A stretch of DNA of 48,669 nt, from assembly GCA_964497245.1 (NCBI GenBank), contig CAZCCC010000005.1, positions 1 through 48,669 on the forward strand, read 5' to 3'. Shown here in pieces: positions 14,531-22,747 of this stretch. Numbering within the stretch: the first letter of the stretch is position 1; every line of letters begins with the position of its first letter. This stretch comes from CAZCCC01 sp964497245 (GTDB lineage Bacteria > Patescibacteriota > Patescibacteriia > Buchananbacterales > UBA6539). A program made the translations under genes and the position numbers. A model generated the notes under the pieces. It was not told the DNA's origin and searched no databases. It saw only the letters and a program-made list of their open reading frames with translations.

Positions 14531-14998
14531 TTAAATTAATTCCTTGAGCTCGTTTATTTCGCCGGTTTCAAAAACCGTATGTTTGTCTAGAAATGCCACC
14601 AGTTTTTGATTAAACACTTTGCCTTTTTCCTTCACGCCGTTTATCCGTTTGCCGATTTCGGAGATAGCATCAGCCAGCTTGTCATCAAGGTATGATTTAG
14701 TAACCAAACGGCATTCGGTTTTTGCCAAATCTTCTTTAGTTGCAAATTTTGCCAAATCTTCTTTAGTTGCAAATTTTTCCAAATCTTTTTTAGTTGCCAT
14801 TTTGGCCATTTTTTCTTCAAATTCAGATTTTAATACTACTTCATCTTTCATTGGGACGTTGTCTTTAATAAAAGTAACGACTTCATAAAGATCTTTAAAT
14901 TTCTTGTCTGTTTTATCAGATAAGTTTTTGATAGCTGATAAAATTTCTTTGTTTGCGCTATGTTGACTCCTCACTAATTTGTCAGTGTTTTGAGTCAT
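14531..14998 (-). CDS. Coiled-coil protein with tandem FATKEDLAK repeats
   Basis: 155 residues, almost entirely helical and charged. Residues about 66-93 contain three successive copies of a nine-residue unit (ATKKDLEKF, ATKEDLAKF, ATKEDLAKT). Two of these copies are almost identical at the DNA level (14728-14778), so the repeat number may vary between strains. No enzymatic motif or TM segment is present. Such proteins usually oligomerise or act as structural linkers. Single gene with its own terminator. Confidence 0.65.
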   Translation of the reverse strand: MTQNTDKLVRSQHSANKEILSAIKNLSDKTDKKFKDLYEVVTFIKDNVPMKDEVVLKSEFEEKMAKMATKKDLEKFATKEDLAKFATKEDLAKTECRLVTKSYLDDKLADAISEIGKRINGVKEKGKVFNQKLVAFLDKHTVFETGEINELKELI

Positions 14999-15059
14999 AC
15001 AATTATAATTAAATTATTAGTAGTTAAATTTTAGATTAAAAAAAAGTTTAAGTCAAGGA

Positions 15060-15088
15060 TTGACGAAAACCTTGTTTTTCGTTACAAT
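15060..15088 (+). promoter_or_regulatory. ileS promoter giving a nearly leaderless mRNA
   Basis: TTGACG at 15060-15065 and TACAAT at 15083-15088 have a 17-bp spacer. The start site is predicted at about 15095, only two or three bases before the ATG at 15098. No SD is possible. Confidence 0.65.
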
Positions 15089-15097
15089 TTATATATT

Positions 15098-18037
15098 ATG
15101 AATTCAAAATTTACTGAAAAGTCCGCCAAAGGCGGATCGGCCTCTGGTCGAGAAGCTGAAATTCTAAAATTTTGGTTGGAAAATAAAATATTTGAAAAAA
15201 GTCTGAAAAAAGAAGCGCCTAAAGGCGACTATGTTTTTTATGATGGTCCGCCTTTTGCTACTGGTACACCTCATTATGGTCATATTGTTGCTTCTTTAAT
15301 GAAAGACGTTGTACCCAGGTTTTGGACAATGAAAGGTTTTCATGTTTCCCGCCGCTGGGGCTGGGATTGCCACGGCTTGCCGGTGGAAAATTTAGTGGAA
15401 AAAGAATTAAATTTAGAAACCAAAAAAGACATTGAAGAAAAAGTTGGAATTTGTGGATTCAATGATGCCTGTAAAAATAGTGTAATGAAGTATGCTGATG
15501 TTTGGAAAAAATTTATTCCCAAAATGGGTCGCTGGGTTGATATGGATGATGATTATAAAACTCTGGATGCCAGTTATATGGAATCAATATGGTGGGTATT
15601 TAAAACTTTGTTTGATAAAGGCCTGATTTATGAAGGCTATAAGTCAATGCATATCTGCCCTCGGTGTAACACCACTCTTTCCAATTTTGAAGTAACCCAA
15701 AATTATAAAGATGTTAAGGATTTGTCAGTAATAGCCAAGTTTGAATTGGTTGGTGAGCCGGGAACGTTTGTTTTGGCTTGGACAACAACACCGTGGACAT
15801 TGCCTGGTAATGTAGCACTGGCAATGGGAAAAAAGATTGATTATGTCTTGGTAAATCTTAAATTTAAAGCTTCTCAGTCAAAGGCGGATGCGCCTTTGGC
15901 GCAAAATTTCAAATATATTCTCGCCAAAGCCAATTTAGAGGATATTTTTACCGGGCAAGAATATGAGGTTATAAAAGAAATAAAAGCCAAAGATTTGGTC
16001 GGCAAAAAATACAAGCCGTTGTTTGATTATTATCAAGGAGCGGATTTAACAAATAAAGAAAATCTATATACCATTCAGTTGGCAGATTTTGTCACCACTG
16101 AAGATGGCACCGGTGTTGTGCATATTGCGCCTGGTTTTGGCCAAGATGATATGAATTTAGGCAAAGAAAAAAAATTGCCAACGATTATTCATGTAAATCA
16201 GGAAGGCAAATTTACCGTTGAAGTTAAAGATTTTGCCGATCAGCTAGTCAAGCCGATTGAAGACGGACAAAAAACCGATAGGAAAATAATTGAATATTTA
16301 AAAGACAAAGGCTTGGTTTTAAAAGCTGAGGAATTCAGCCATAGTTATCCTTTTTGCTGGCGCTGCGATACCCCGCTTCTTAATTATTCAACCAGTTCTT
16401 GGTTTGTCAAAGTTATTGATATTAAAAAAGATTTGATTAAGAATAATAAAAAGATAAATTGGGTTCCTTCCCATCTTAAAGAAGGCCGATTCGGAAAATG
16501 GCTTGAAGGCTCGCAGGATTGGGCAATATCGCGCCAGCGCTATTGGGGCTCAACTATTCCGGTTTGGAAATGCACCAATAAAGATTGTTCTGAAATTAAG
16601 GTTTTTGGCAGTATTGAAGAGTTAGAAAAAGTATCAGGGCAGAAAGTCTCTGATTTGCACAAGCATATTGTTGACGAAATCGTTTTTCCCTGCAGTAAAT
16701 GCCGGTCTGTAATAAAAAGAATTCCCGATGTTTTGGATTGCTGGTTTGAATCAGGTTCAATGCCTTATGCCCAAATTCACTATCCTTTTGAAAATAAAGA
16801 TTGGTTTGAAAAAAATTTCCCAGCCGAATTTATTGCTGAAGGCGTGGATCAGACCCGCGGCTGGTTTTATACTTTAATGGTTTTGTCAACTGCGTTGTTC
16901 AATAAGCCGGCTTTTAAAAATGTAATTGCTAATGGAATTGTTTTAGCCGAAGATGGACAAAAGATGGCAAAACGTTTGAAAAATTATCCGGAGCCGGATT
17001 TAATAGTTGATCAATATGGTTCAGATGCCTTGCGCTATTATCTTTTAACTTCTCCGGTTATGCAGGCTGAAACTTTGAATTTCTCCGAGGCCGGAGTAAA
17101 AGAGTCTTTGCAGAAGGTTATTATGCTTATCTCAAACGTTCTAAGTTTTTATCTGATGTATGAAGACAAGAAAACAAGTCCGCCAGAGGCGGATGCGCCT
17201 ATGGCTCAAAAACAAGAAAACATTAAAACAAGCAATGTTTTGGATAAATGGATTTTGGCAAAATTAAATTTGTTGAATTTAGAAGTGACAGCGGCCATGG
17301 AAAAATATGATTTGGTCAAAGCCACTCGGCCGATTGGCGCTTTTGTCAATGAACTTTCAACTTGGTATCTGCGCCGTTCTCGGGATCGTTTTAAAGAGGG
17401 TGATCAGGTGGGCATTAATATTTTGGGATTTGTACTGCTTGAATTTGCAAAAATTTCCGGACCCTTTATTCCTTTTACCGCTGAAATTATTCATCAGCAA
17501 GTCGGAGGAGAAAAAGAGTCAGTTCATTTGGAAGATTGGCCGAAAGTAAATAAAAAATTGATTGATGAAAAGTTGATTAATGATATGGATTTGACAAGGC
17601 AGATTGTGGAAAAAGGTTTAGCCGCCAGGGCTGAGGCAAACATCAAGATCAGACAGCCTCTTTCAGAATTAATAATTAAGAATAAAGAATTAACCGGTAA
17701 AGAAGATCTTTTGGATTTAATAAAAGATGAGATTAATATTAAAGAAATTTTGATAGATAAAAGAATTGATGAGGATGTAAAATTAAATTTGAATATCAGT
17801 GAGGAACTCAAACAGGAAGGTTTGGTGCGTGAATTAATCAGGCAAATTAATCAATTGAGGAAAAATGCCGGTTTGACTATTAATGATAAAGTGATAATAT
17901 ATTACGAAGGTTTAGATGAAGTTTTTGTTAAATTTGGAACAGAAATTCAAAAAGCGACTTTGGCGGAGAGGATTGAAAAAGGGTTTGTTGAGGAGATGAA
18001 GGAAATTGAAAATGGGAAAGTGGGGATTGGAAGTTAG
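15098..18037 (+). CDS. ileS: Isoleucyl-tRNA synthetase
   Basis: A 979-residue class I synthetase that charges tRNA-Ile. The HIGH-type motif is PHYGH (residues 58-62) inside YDGPPFATGTPHYGHI, typical of the eukaryote-like type 2 IleRS. The second signature reads KMAKRLKNYPEP near residue 622, with Ala in place of the usual Ser of KMSKR. The editing domain (AWTTTPWTLPGN) and the anticodon-binding C-terminal domain are complete. Three copies of a palindromic DNA repeat interrupt the gene in frame (15121-15152, 15876-15904, 17178-17208). They add low-complexity peptides such as SKADAPLAQ that are absent from normal IleRS. Transcription is probably leaderless. Confidence 0.96.
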   Translation: MNSKFTEKSAKGGSASGREAEILKFWLENKIFEKSLKKEAPKGDYVFYDGPPFATGTPHYGHIVASLMKDVVPRFWTMKGFHVSRRWGWDCHGLPVENLVEKELNLETKKDIEEKVGICGFNDACKNSVMKYADVWKKFIPKMGRWVDMDDDYKTLDASYMESIWWVFKTLFDKGLIYEGYKSMHICPRCNTTLSNFEVTQNYKDVKDLSVIAKFELVGEPGTFVLAWTTTPWTLPGNVALAMGKKIDYVLVNLKFKASQSKADAPLAQNFKYILAKANLEDIFTGQEYEVIKEIKAKDLVGKKYKPLFDYYQGADLTNKENLYTIQLADFVTTEDGTGVVHIAPGFGQDDMNLGKEKKLPTIIHVNQEGKFTVEVKDFADQLVKPIEDGQKTDRKIIEYLKDKGLVLKAEEFSHSYPFCWRCDTPLLNYSTSSWFVKVIDIKKDLIKNNKKINWVPSHLKEGRFGKWLEGSQDWAISRQRYWGSTIPVWKCTNKDCSEIKVFGSIEELEKVSGQKVSDLHKHIVDEIVFPCSKCRSVIKRIPDVLDCWFESGSMPYAQIHYPFENKDWFEKNFPAEFIAEGVDQTRGWFYTLMVLSTALFNKPAFKNVIANGIVLAEDGQKMAKRLKNYPEPDLIVDQYGSDALRYYLLTSPVMQAETLNFSEAGVKESLQKVIMLISNVLSFYLMYEDKKTSPPEADAPMAQKQENIKTSNVLDKWILAKLNLLNLEVTAAMEKYDLVKATRPIGAFVNELSTWYLRRSRDRFKEGDQVGINILGFVLLEFAKISGPFIPFTAEIIHQQVGGEKESVHLEDWPKVNKKLIDEKLINDMDLTRQIVEKGLAARAEANIKIRQPLSELIIKNKELTGKEDLLDLIKDEINIKEILIDKRIDEDVKLNLNISEELKQEGLVRELIRQINQLRKNAGLTINDKVIIYYEGLDEVFVKFGTEIQKATLAERIEKGFVEEMKEIENGKVGIGS
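15121..15152. repeat. 30-bp double palindrome inside ileS, copy 1
   Basis: Two adjacent small palindromes of the type CCGCCAAAGGCGG followed by a CGGCCTCTGG half. It is translated in a different frame from copies 2 and 3, giving SAKGGSASG. Confidence 0.7.
15876..15904. repeat. 30-bp double palindrome inside ileS, copy 2
   Basis: It contains AAAGGCGGATGCGCCTTTGG, with the right palindrome GCGCCTTTGGCGC nearly complete. It is translated as SKADAPLAQ in the region of the editing domain. Confidence 0.75.
17178..17208. repeat. 30-bp double palindrome inside ileS, copy 3
   Basis: GTCCGCCAGAGGCGG and a GCGCCTATGGC half, translated as SPPEADAPMAQ. It lies between the catalytic core and the anticodon-binding domain, in the same frame as copy 2. 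Confidence 0.75.
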
Positions 18038-18058
18038 GAATTTAAAAGTATATACAAT

Positions 18059-18140
18059 CAACATAGCGCATAACTAGATACGACACCATTTAACAGCCTT
18101 TAGGCTGTTAAATGGTGTCGTATCTGCAAAACGTTATGTT
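18059..18140. repeat. 82-bp perfect palindrome at the transposase gene
   Basis: A perfect 24-bp stem (18076-18099 / 18102-18125) has a two-base loop. It is flanked by a second short inverted pair, CAACATA (18059-18065) and TATGTTG (18134-18140). The left flank contains the CAACATAGCGC motif repeated elsewhere in the window. It is probably the terminal recognition hairpin of the adjacent HUH transposase. Confidence 0.85.
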
Positions 18141-18684
18141 GAGTTATCCAAAAAACAGAAATATCCATCGGCCACTGCATTTATATTTACCAGAAACTAG
18201 TTGCTATTTTATTAGCTGCAGGACATATAAGGGAGTTCATTATTTTGATAGTGAAACGAGAAAAGAGGTGTTGTCAAAAATTATTTTTGACAAAGCTAAG
18301 ATTTTTAAAATATTTTTTTTCGGTTGGGCGGTTTTAAATAATCATTATCATTTATTGCTGAAAGCAGATAACGGAACAGATTTAATCAAATTAATAAGTC
18401 AGGTCAACGGCAAAAGTTCGTATTTATTTAACAAATTGGAAAATATAAGAGGAAGAAAAATTTGGTTTCAATACCGAGATAAAATTATCCGGGATAAAAA
18501 AGATTTTTATATTCATCTTAATTATATTCATCAAAATCCTATTAAACATGGTTTGGTAAAAAATTTTGATGAATTAGCAAATTATAAATTCTGCAGTTAT
18601 AAAGATTATCTGAAGGAATTAGGCCGAGATTGGTTAGATGATTGCTTTGAGAATTATCCAGTAATTAACTATATTAACGAATAA
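18136..18684 (+). CDS. REP-associated HUH transposase (Y1_Tnp, RAYT type)
   Basis: A 182-residue protein with the HUH nuclease motif His70-Tyr-His72 in LNNHYHLLLKADNG and a candidate nucleophilic Tyr in FYIHLNYIHQNPIKHGLV (125 or 130), as in the IS200-like Y1 and RAYT group. The family nicks single-stranded DNA at hairpins. I chose 18136 as start because the earlier in-frame ATG at 18112 lies within the palindrome stem. A weaker hairpin with the same AACAGCCT sequence follows the stop (18683-18700). The long perfect palindrome upstream and the dispersed CAACATAGCGC copies fit a REP/RAYT relationship. Confidence 0.85.
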   Translation: MLSYPKNRNIHRPLHLYLPETSCYFISCRTYKGVHYFDSETRKEVLSKIIFDKAKIFKIFFFGWAVLNNHYHLLLKADNGTDLIKLISQVNGKSSYLFNKLENIRGRKIWFQYRDKIIRDKKDFYIHLNYIHQNPIKHGLVKNFDELANYKFCSYKDYLKELGRDWLDDCFENYPVINYINE

Positions 18685-18715
18685 CAGCCTAAAGCTGTCA
18701 AACCGAAAAAAACAT

Positions 18716-19681
18716 ATGAACTTAAAACAAATCTACGACTTAGCCATCAAACTGGGAATTCAAAATGACCTACGGGGAAAATCCAAGGTTGAAAAAATTT
18801 TAAAAAAAACAAAAGAAAAATATGAGAAGTTGGACTCTGAATCAAAAAAAGAGTTTGATCAAGAGAGGCTTTTTAACCCCTATTCCGATACTAGAATTTT
18901 GTATGATAATAAGAAAGAAGTTAAAAAGATTATGGTTGGAATTGATATACAGCCGGCCGAGATTTTAATGGCTAAAGAGCTTGGAATTGATACCATAATT
19001 TCTCATCATCCGTTGGGGTCGGCGTTGGCTGATTTGGGAGATGTGATGAATTTGCAGTCAGACGTATTGGCAATGTATGGTGTACCAATCAATATTGCCG
19101 AAGCTTTGACCAAAGAAAGGATTTCCGAAGTCGCCCGTGGAGTTTCCGCCTCAAACCATTACCGTACAGTTGATGCGGCAGAGTTGATGGACGTGAATTT
19201 AATCTGTATTCATACTCCTTGTGACAATATGGCGGCTATTTTTTTGGATAATTTAATCAAAAAAGCCAAACCGGAAACTGTTGGTGAAATTATTAAAATT
19301 TTAAAAACCGTGCCTGAATATCAAGAAGCAATTAGGCGTAAATCTGGTCCGAAAATTTTTGTTGGATCTGAAGATTCATCAGCCGGAAAAATCGTAGTTA
19401 CTGAAATTACCGGCGGAACAGAGGGGGCAGTTGGCATTTATGAAAAAATGGCTCAAGCCGGAATCGGTACGATTATAGGTATGCATATGGACGAAGAGCG
19501 AAAAAAAGAAGCGCAAAAATATCATGTCAATGTTGTTATTGCCGGACACATTTCTTCAGATTCGCTCGGTGTTAATCATTTTTTAGATGAGTTGGAAAAG
19601 AAAGGGATTGGAATTGTTCCGTGCTCTGGACTGATTAGGGTAAGTAGGAGGAAAAAAGTAACAAGAAATAATTCTAGATAA
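18716..19681 (+). CDS. NIF3/DUF34-family metal-binding protein
   Basis: A 321-residue protein of the NIF3 family: KIMVGIDIQPAEILMAKELG, the metal-binding IISHHPLG (about residue 98-105), and the late motif VIAGHISSDSLGVNHFLDEL. The family binds two metal ions and is often annotated as GTP cyclohydrolase I type 2 without firm proof of that activity. The first 60 residues (helical, KVEKILKKTKEKYEKL) are an N-terminal addition, and the last 15 residues are very basic. It starts 31 bp after the transposase stop and may share its transcript. Confidence 0.85.
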   Translation: MNLKQIYDLAIKLGIQNDLRGKSKVEKILKKTKEKYEKLDSESKKEFDQERLFNPYSDTRILYDNKKEVKKIMVGIDIQPAEILMAKELGIDTIISHHPLGSALADLGDVMNLQSDVLAMYGVPINIAEALTKERISEVARGVSASNHYRTVDAAELMDVNLICIHTPCDNMAAIFLDNLIKKAKPETVGEIIKILKTVPEYQEAIRRKSGPKIFVGSEDSSAGKIVVTEITGGTEGAVGIYEKMAQAGIGTIIGMHMDEERKKEAQKYHVNVVIAGHISSDSLGVNHFLDELEKKGIGIVPCSGLIRVSRRKKVTRNNSR

Positions 19682-19755
19682 GATAAGTAGTAAATAAAGA
19701 AAAGGAGTAATAAATTAAAAAATTAATAAATTAAGGTAGGATATTTTTTTTGTTT

Positions 19756-19789
19756 TCGGCCGGGGCATAACTGCCTCGGTTTTATTTGT
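19756..19789 (+). terminator. Intrinsic terminator downstream of the NIF3 gene
   Basis: CCGGGGCA-TAAC-TGCCTCGG (one wobble pair) is followed by TTTTATTT. Confidence 0.75.
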
Positions 19790-19792
19790 GAA

Positions 19793-19830
19793 CCAGCACC
19801 TATTTCCAGCACCTATTTTATGTATCAATT
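19793..19830. repeat. CAGCACC element, partial copy 4 (duplicated left end)
   Basis: The left end CCAGCACCTATTT occurs twice in tandem, and the second copy continues as TTATGTATCAAT, matching copy 3. No right end is present, so this is a decayed or incompletely formed copy. Confidence 0.7.
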
Positions 19831-19842
19831 TTTTTTAATTAA

Positions 19843-19880
19843 AAAAAGGCGCTCTGCTTTGCAGTGCGCCTAAAAAAAAT
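19843..19880. terminator. Bidirectional terminator between the NIF3 gene and prs
   Basis: The stem AGGCGCTCTGC / GCAGTGCGCCT has an A run on the left and an A run on the right, so the hairpin plus T-run on the minus strand ends prs. Confidence 0.75.
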
Positions 19881-20917
19881 CATAAAATAGACCGGTCGTC
19901 AGCATATACTCTGGCAACGGATTTTTCCGCATGGAGATTATATATAGTTTCAGCCAAAATATCAGCAAGACTTACTTGTTCAAACCATGGATGTGATTGA
20001 AAAAAATCATCAGCGAAATGAAAGCTGTCTGAACATATTACTTTTTCCAAAAAACCTTCTTTAAAAAGATCGGAAAGTTTTTGAACCGAATCATTGCAAA
20101 AATCTGCATGAGTGGCGACCATAATTACTTTTGTTGCATTGCGTTTTTGCAAAGCTCTGGCAGTTTCAACTATTGTGCTTGCGCTTCTGATCATATCATC
20201 CCAAATAATAATGGTTTTGCCTTCAACCGGTTCGCGGATTATTACCTCCGTTGTTTCGTTGGTTTGGTAATCTTTGATTTTTGTCGGTAGAACCGGCATG
20301 ATTTTGGTGTGTTTGGCAAGTCTTTTTATTCTGTTGCCGCTACCTTGATCCACTCCGGAGATTGCAAAGTTGTCTCTGTTTTTTTCTTCCATAATGCCAT
20401 AGAGTGATTGGAGGTGGCGAAGCAGGGTGCCTGAAGCATAAATACCGAAAAATCCGCAAGTTCGGCGGTCAAAAAATCCTTTTATTGCATCATTGTGGAC
20501 ATCAACGGCAATTACTCTTGTTGCGCCAGAAACTGTAAGCATGTCCGCGGTAAGCTTTGCAGTAAGAGGTTCGCGTTCGCGGGGCTTGTCTTGACAAGCA
20601 TATGGATACCAAGGGATTACCACGTTCCGATAGAAAGCATCACATTCGGTCAGAGCGGCAATTGACGAGCAAAGTTCAAAAAATAAGTCCTGGCGGCTTT
20701 TTGGATAGCCTGAAGATATTGCCTGCACCAGATAAGTTTCTGCGCCACGGACACTGTTTTTTTCGCCGCGAGGAAGTACCACTTTGAGTTCGCCATCGGC
20801 AAAATATTTTACTTCTGCAGCAATTAGTTGCCAATTTTTTCCGAGTTGTTGGTGGATTTTTCTTGAAAGCATTTCGGCTCCCGGCAGATAAATAAGAATT
20901 GGCCTTCTTTTTGACAT
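19880..20917 (-). CDS. prs: Ribose-phosphate pyrophosphokinase
   Basis: 345 residues; makes PRPP from ribose 5-phosphate and ATP for nucleotide synthesis. Family signatures: WYPYACQDKPREREPLTAKL (ATP-binding flexible loop region), VIAVDVHNDAIKGFF (metal-binding His), and the PRPP loop as IIIWDDMIRSASTI, where the more usual form is DDIIDTGGT-like. The two conserved Asp remain but the loop is divergent. It is slightly longer than the usual 310-320 residues. A good SD (AGGAGA) lies before the ATG. PRPP supply fits the guaA/guaB genes in the same window. Confidence 0.92.
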   Translation of the reverse strand: MSKRRPILIYLPGAEMLSRKIHQQLGKNWQLIAAEVKYFADGELKVVLPRGEKNSVRGAETYLVQAISSGYPKSRQDLFFELCSSIAALTECDAFYRNVVIPWYPYACQDKPREREPLTAKLTADMLTVSGATRVIAVDVHNDAIKGFFDRRTCGFFGIYASGTLLRHLQSLYGIMEEKNRDNFAISGVDQGSGNRIKRLAKHTKIMPVLPTKIKDYQTNETTEVIIREPVEGKTIIIWDDMIRSASTIVETARALQKRNATKVIMVATHADFCNDSVQKLSDLFKEGFLEKVICSDSFHFADDFFQSHPWFEQVSLADILAETIYNLHAEKSVARVYADDRSIL

Positions 20918-20995
20918 AATTATTTCTCCTTTTTATGGTAGCTAGTTGTTGAAAGGTGCGGAGTTTATTTTACCACCCAATTCTTTTTTTTGTCA

Positions 20996-21018
20996 AAAAA
21001 AAACCCTTTAGGGGTTTA
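20996..21018 (-). terminator. Intrinsic terminator of the helical unknown gene
   Basis: The stem AAACCC-TTTA-GGGGTTT is followed on the minus strand by a run of T. Confidence 0.7.
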
Positions 21019-21028
21019 TTAATTTGAT

Positions 21029-22198
21029 TTAAATAAGCTTAGCTGCTTCTTTTAAGAATTTTTTGGCATCAGCAACTTTTAAGCTGTTTAGTGCTTCAAT
21101 TCCTTTAGAAAGCAAATCAATGGCTTTTTGGCAGACCGGTTCGGAAAAACCGCTTTCGTCAATTTTTTTAAGAGCTTTGCAGATGTCGGCCAATTGTTGT
21201 TGATAAGCATTTTTGTCCGTACGGCCTAAAAGAAGATCCAATCCTATTTGTTCAATAAGCTTTTCCAGATCAAAAGCTATTATTCTAAGGTTTATTGATT
21301 CAATTGCTTTTTTTAGCTGGACCTTTGCTCCTTTTAAATTATTGGCATTTATTGATTCAAGCGATCCTTTTAGATCATCAAGGCAATGTTCTGCCCAGTG
21401 GCAAAAGGGCTGAATTTCTTTCAGCTGGCCAATAGTTTCAATTACTGATTTGATGACAGCGCTTATCCCTTTTATTTGTTTTTCAGATGTTATACCCTTG
21501 GTCATTGCCTCGTGAGCAGAAACCATTGCCGAAAGTCGGGATTTGGCATCAGTTATATTTTGTTTTAACTGAATTTGGAAATTTCGTACTGCCTGCAGTC
21601 TGGCAGCATAATGTGGCATCCAGCCGCAAATATGTTTAAGTTCTTTCATAAAGTTAAAATCAATTGCTGCTAGACGAACCCGCAGAACTCCTATATTGAC
21701 TCTGCCGAGGCTATCATGCAAAAGCAAGAAAAATGAAAGCTGAATTTTGCTTTTAACCAGAGGCTGGTTTCTTTTTGCTTTGAGAAATTTCCAAAGCTGT
21801 TCAAACTGCCCGGCAATTTTTTCAAGCTGAATCAGTGTATTTCCTTCCAGAAGGGAAATCTCGACATTTTTAATCCGACAGAAAGTTTGAAGCTGTCCGA
21901 TAGTGGGAATTTTTATTTGTTCATTGTCTGTCAGGGCATATAGCAATGATCTTTGAAGGGCAAAAATACCCAGATCATAGCAACGCCAGCGGCGGTGAAC
22001 GGGATGGAAATACTGGTATAATTCAGCCTTGTCAGTCCACCAGGTAGTGTAAATTTTACCTTCGCTGTCAACAACCACTAAATCATGTCCATCAACGGTT
22101 GTCACTACTTTTGTTGGAATCCTTTTTGCTTTTTGTCCTTTTGGATGATAGCTAATTCTAAGTCGGTCACCGGCTCTAATGTGATTTTTGGTTTTCAA
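21029..22198 (-). CDS. Uncharacterised helical protein with N-terminal SH3-like strand region
   Basis: 389 residues starting at a TTG codon eight bases behind GGAGG. Residues 6-50 (RAGDRLRISYHPKG...TKVVTTVDGHDLVVVDSEGKIYTTWW) look like a small beta-barrel of SH3 type. The rest is long helices without TM segments. Near the C terminus, KKIDESGFSEPVCQKAIDLL and LNSLKVADAKKFLKEAAKLI suggest a helical-repeat end. No family is recognised. It is encoded in line with prs but each has its own terminator. Confidence 0.6.
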   Translation of the reverse strand: MKTKNHIRAGDRLRISYHPKGQKAKRIPTKVVTTVDGHDLVVVDSEGKIYTTWWTDKAELYQYFHPVHRRWRCYDLGIFALQRSLLYALTDNEQIKIPTIGQLQTFCRIKNVEISLLEGNTLIQLEKIAGQFEQLWKFLKAKRNQPLVKSKIQLSFFLLLHDSLGRVNIGVLRVRLAAIDFNFMKELKHICGWMPHYAARLQAVRNFQIQLKQNITDAKSRLSAMVSAHEAMTKGITSEKQIKGISAVIKSVIETIGQLKEIQPFCHWAEHCLDDLKGSLESINANNLKGAKVQLKKAIESINLRIIAFDLEKLIEQIGLDLLLGRTDKNAYQQQLADICKALKKIDESGFSEPVCQKAIDLLSKGIEALNSLKVADAKKFLKEAAKLI

Positions 22199-22296
22199 GG
22201 TTCAATCCTCCATTTTTATTAATTTCAAATCACAAATAACAAATTCCAATCATTTCTGTCATTTTAGATTATTACTATATAGGCAGATTGTCAAAT

Positions 22297-22501
22297 AAAA
22301 AAACCGAATAAATTTTCGGCTATAAGGGAAAAGATTGAGAGTGCATGAATACATGCTTAGAAAGAAGTTGGTTGGTGTTGTTTTTGGGGAGTTTGGGGAG
22401 AAATTATGGGATGGAATTTTGAATCCCTTTGCAAAGATGCAAAACTCCATCCATAATTTCATACCTTTTCCCTGTAAACTTCTTTCTCTCTCAATCTTTA
22501 T
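22297..22501 (-). ncRNA. Candidate 6S-like RNA, about 205 nt
   Basis: Minus-strand promoter TTGACA (22535-22530), 16-bp spacer, TAAAAT (22513-22508); predicted start near 22501. The transcript folds into a rod: a closing stem (AAAGATTGAGAG with CTCTCAATCTTT), a second stem (GAAAGAAGTT with AACTTCTTTC), a large asymmetric unpaired middle, then a terminal stem in which AAATTATGGATGGAG pairs with the CTCC-less complement near 22401-22415 (TTCCATCCCATAATTT). A side hairpin GCATG-TATT-CATGC also occurs. It ends at CCGAA / TTCGG followed by T7. Closing stem, open centre and terminal stem are the hallmark of 6S RNA. There is no ORF. The remaining flanks (22199-22296, 22536-22746) show nothing else except the ruvA -10. 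Confidence 0.55.
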
Positions 22502-22734
22502 ATTTATATTTTAACATATCTAAAAATGATGTCAAGAACCTATTTATAATACTTATCCACATATCTAATTTGTTAGTTAAAAATTAAATAATTAAAATTT
22601 ATAAATAAAACAAGCAAAAATATTAATTATTTAGCGACCAGTAGCCTTTATTATAATCAAATTTTAAGGTAAAATATATTTAGAAATAAATAGCGAATTA
22701 TGTAAATAACTTTTTATTAAAAGTCGCTTACGTC

Positions 22735-22747
22735 TAGAATAAAAATA
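22735..22747 (+). promoter_or_regulatory. -10 box for leaderless ruvA transcription
   Basis: TAGAAT at 22735-22740 places the start exactly at the ATG at 22747. The -35 is weak. Confidence 0.45.
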
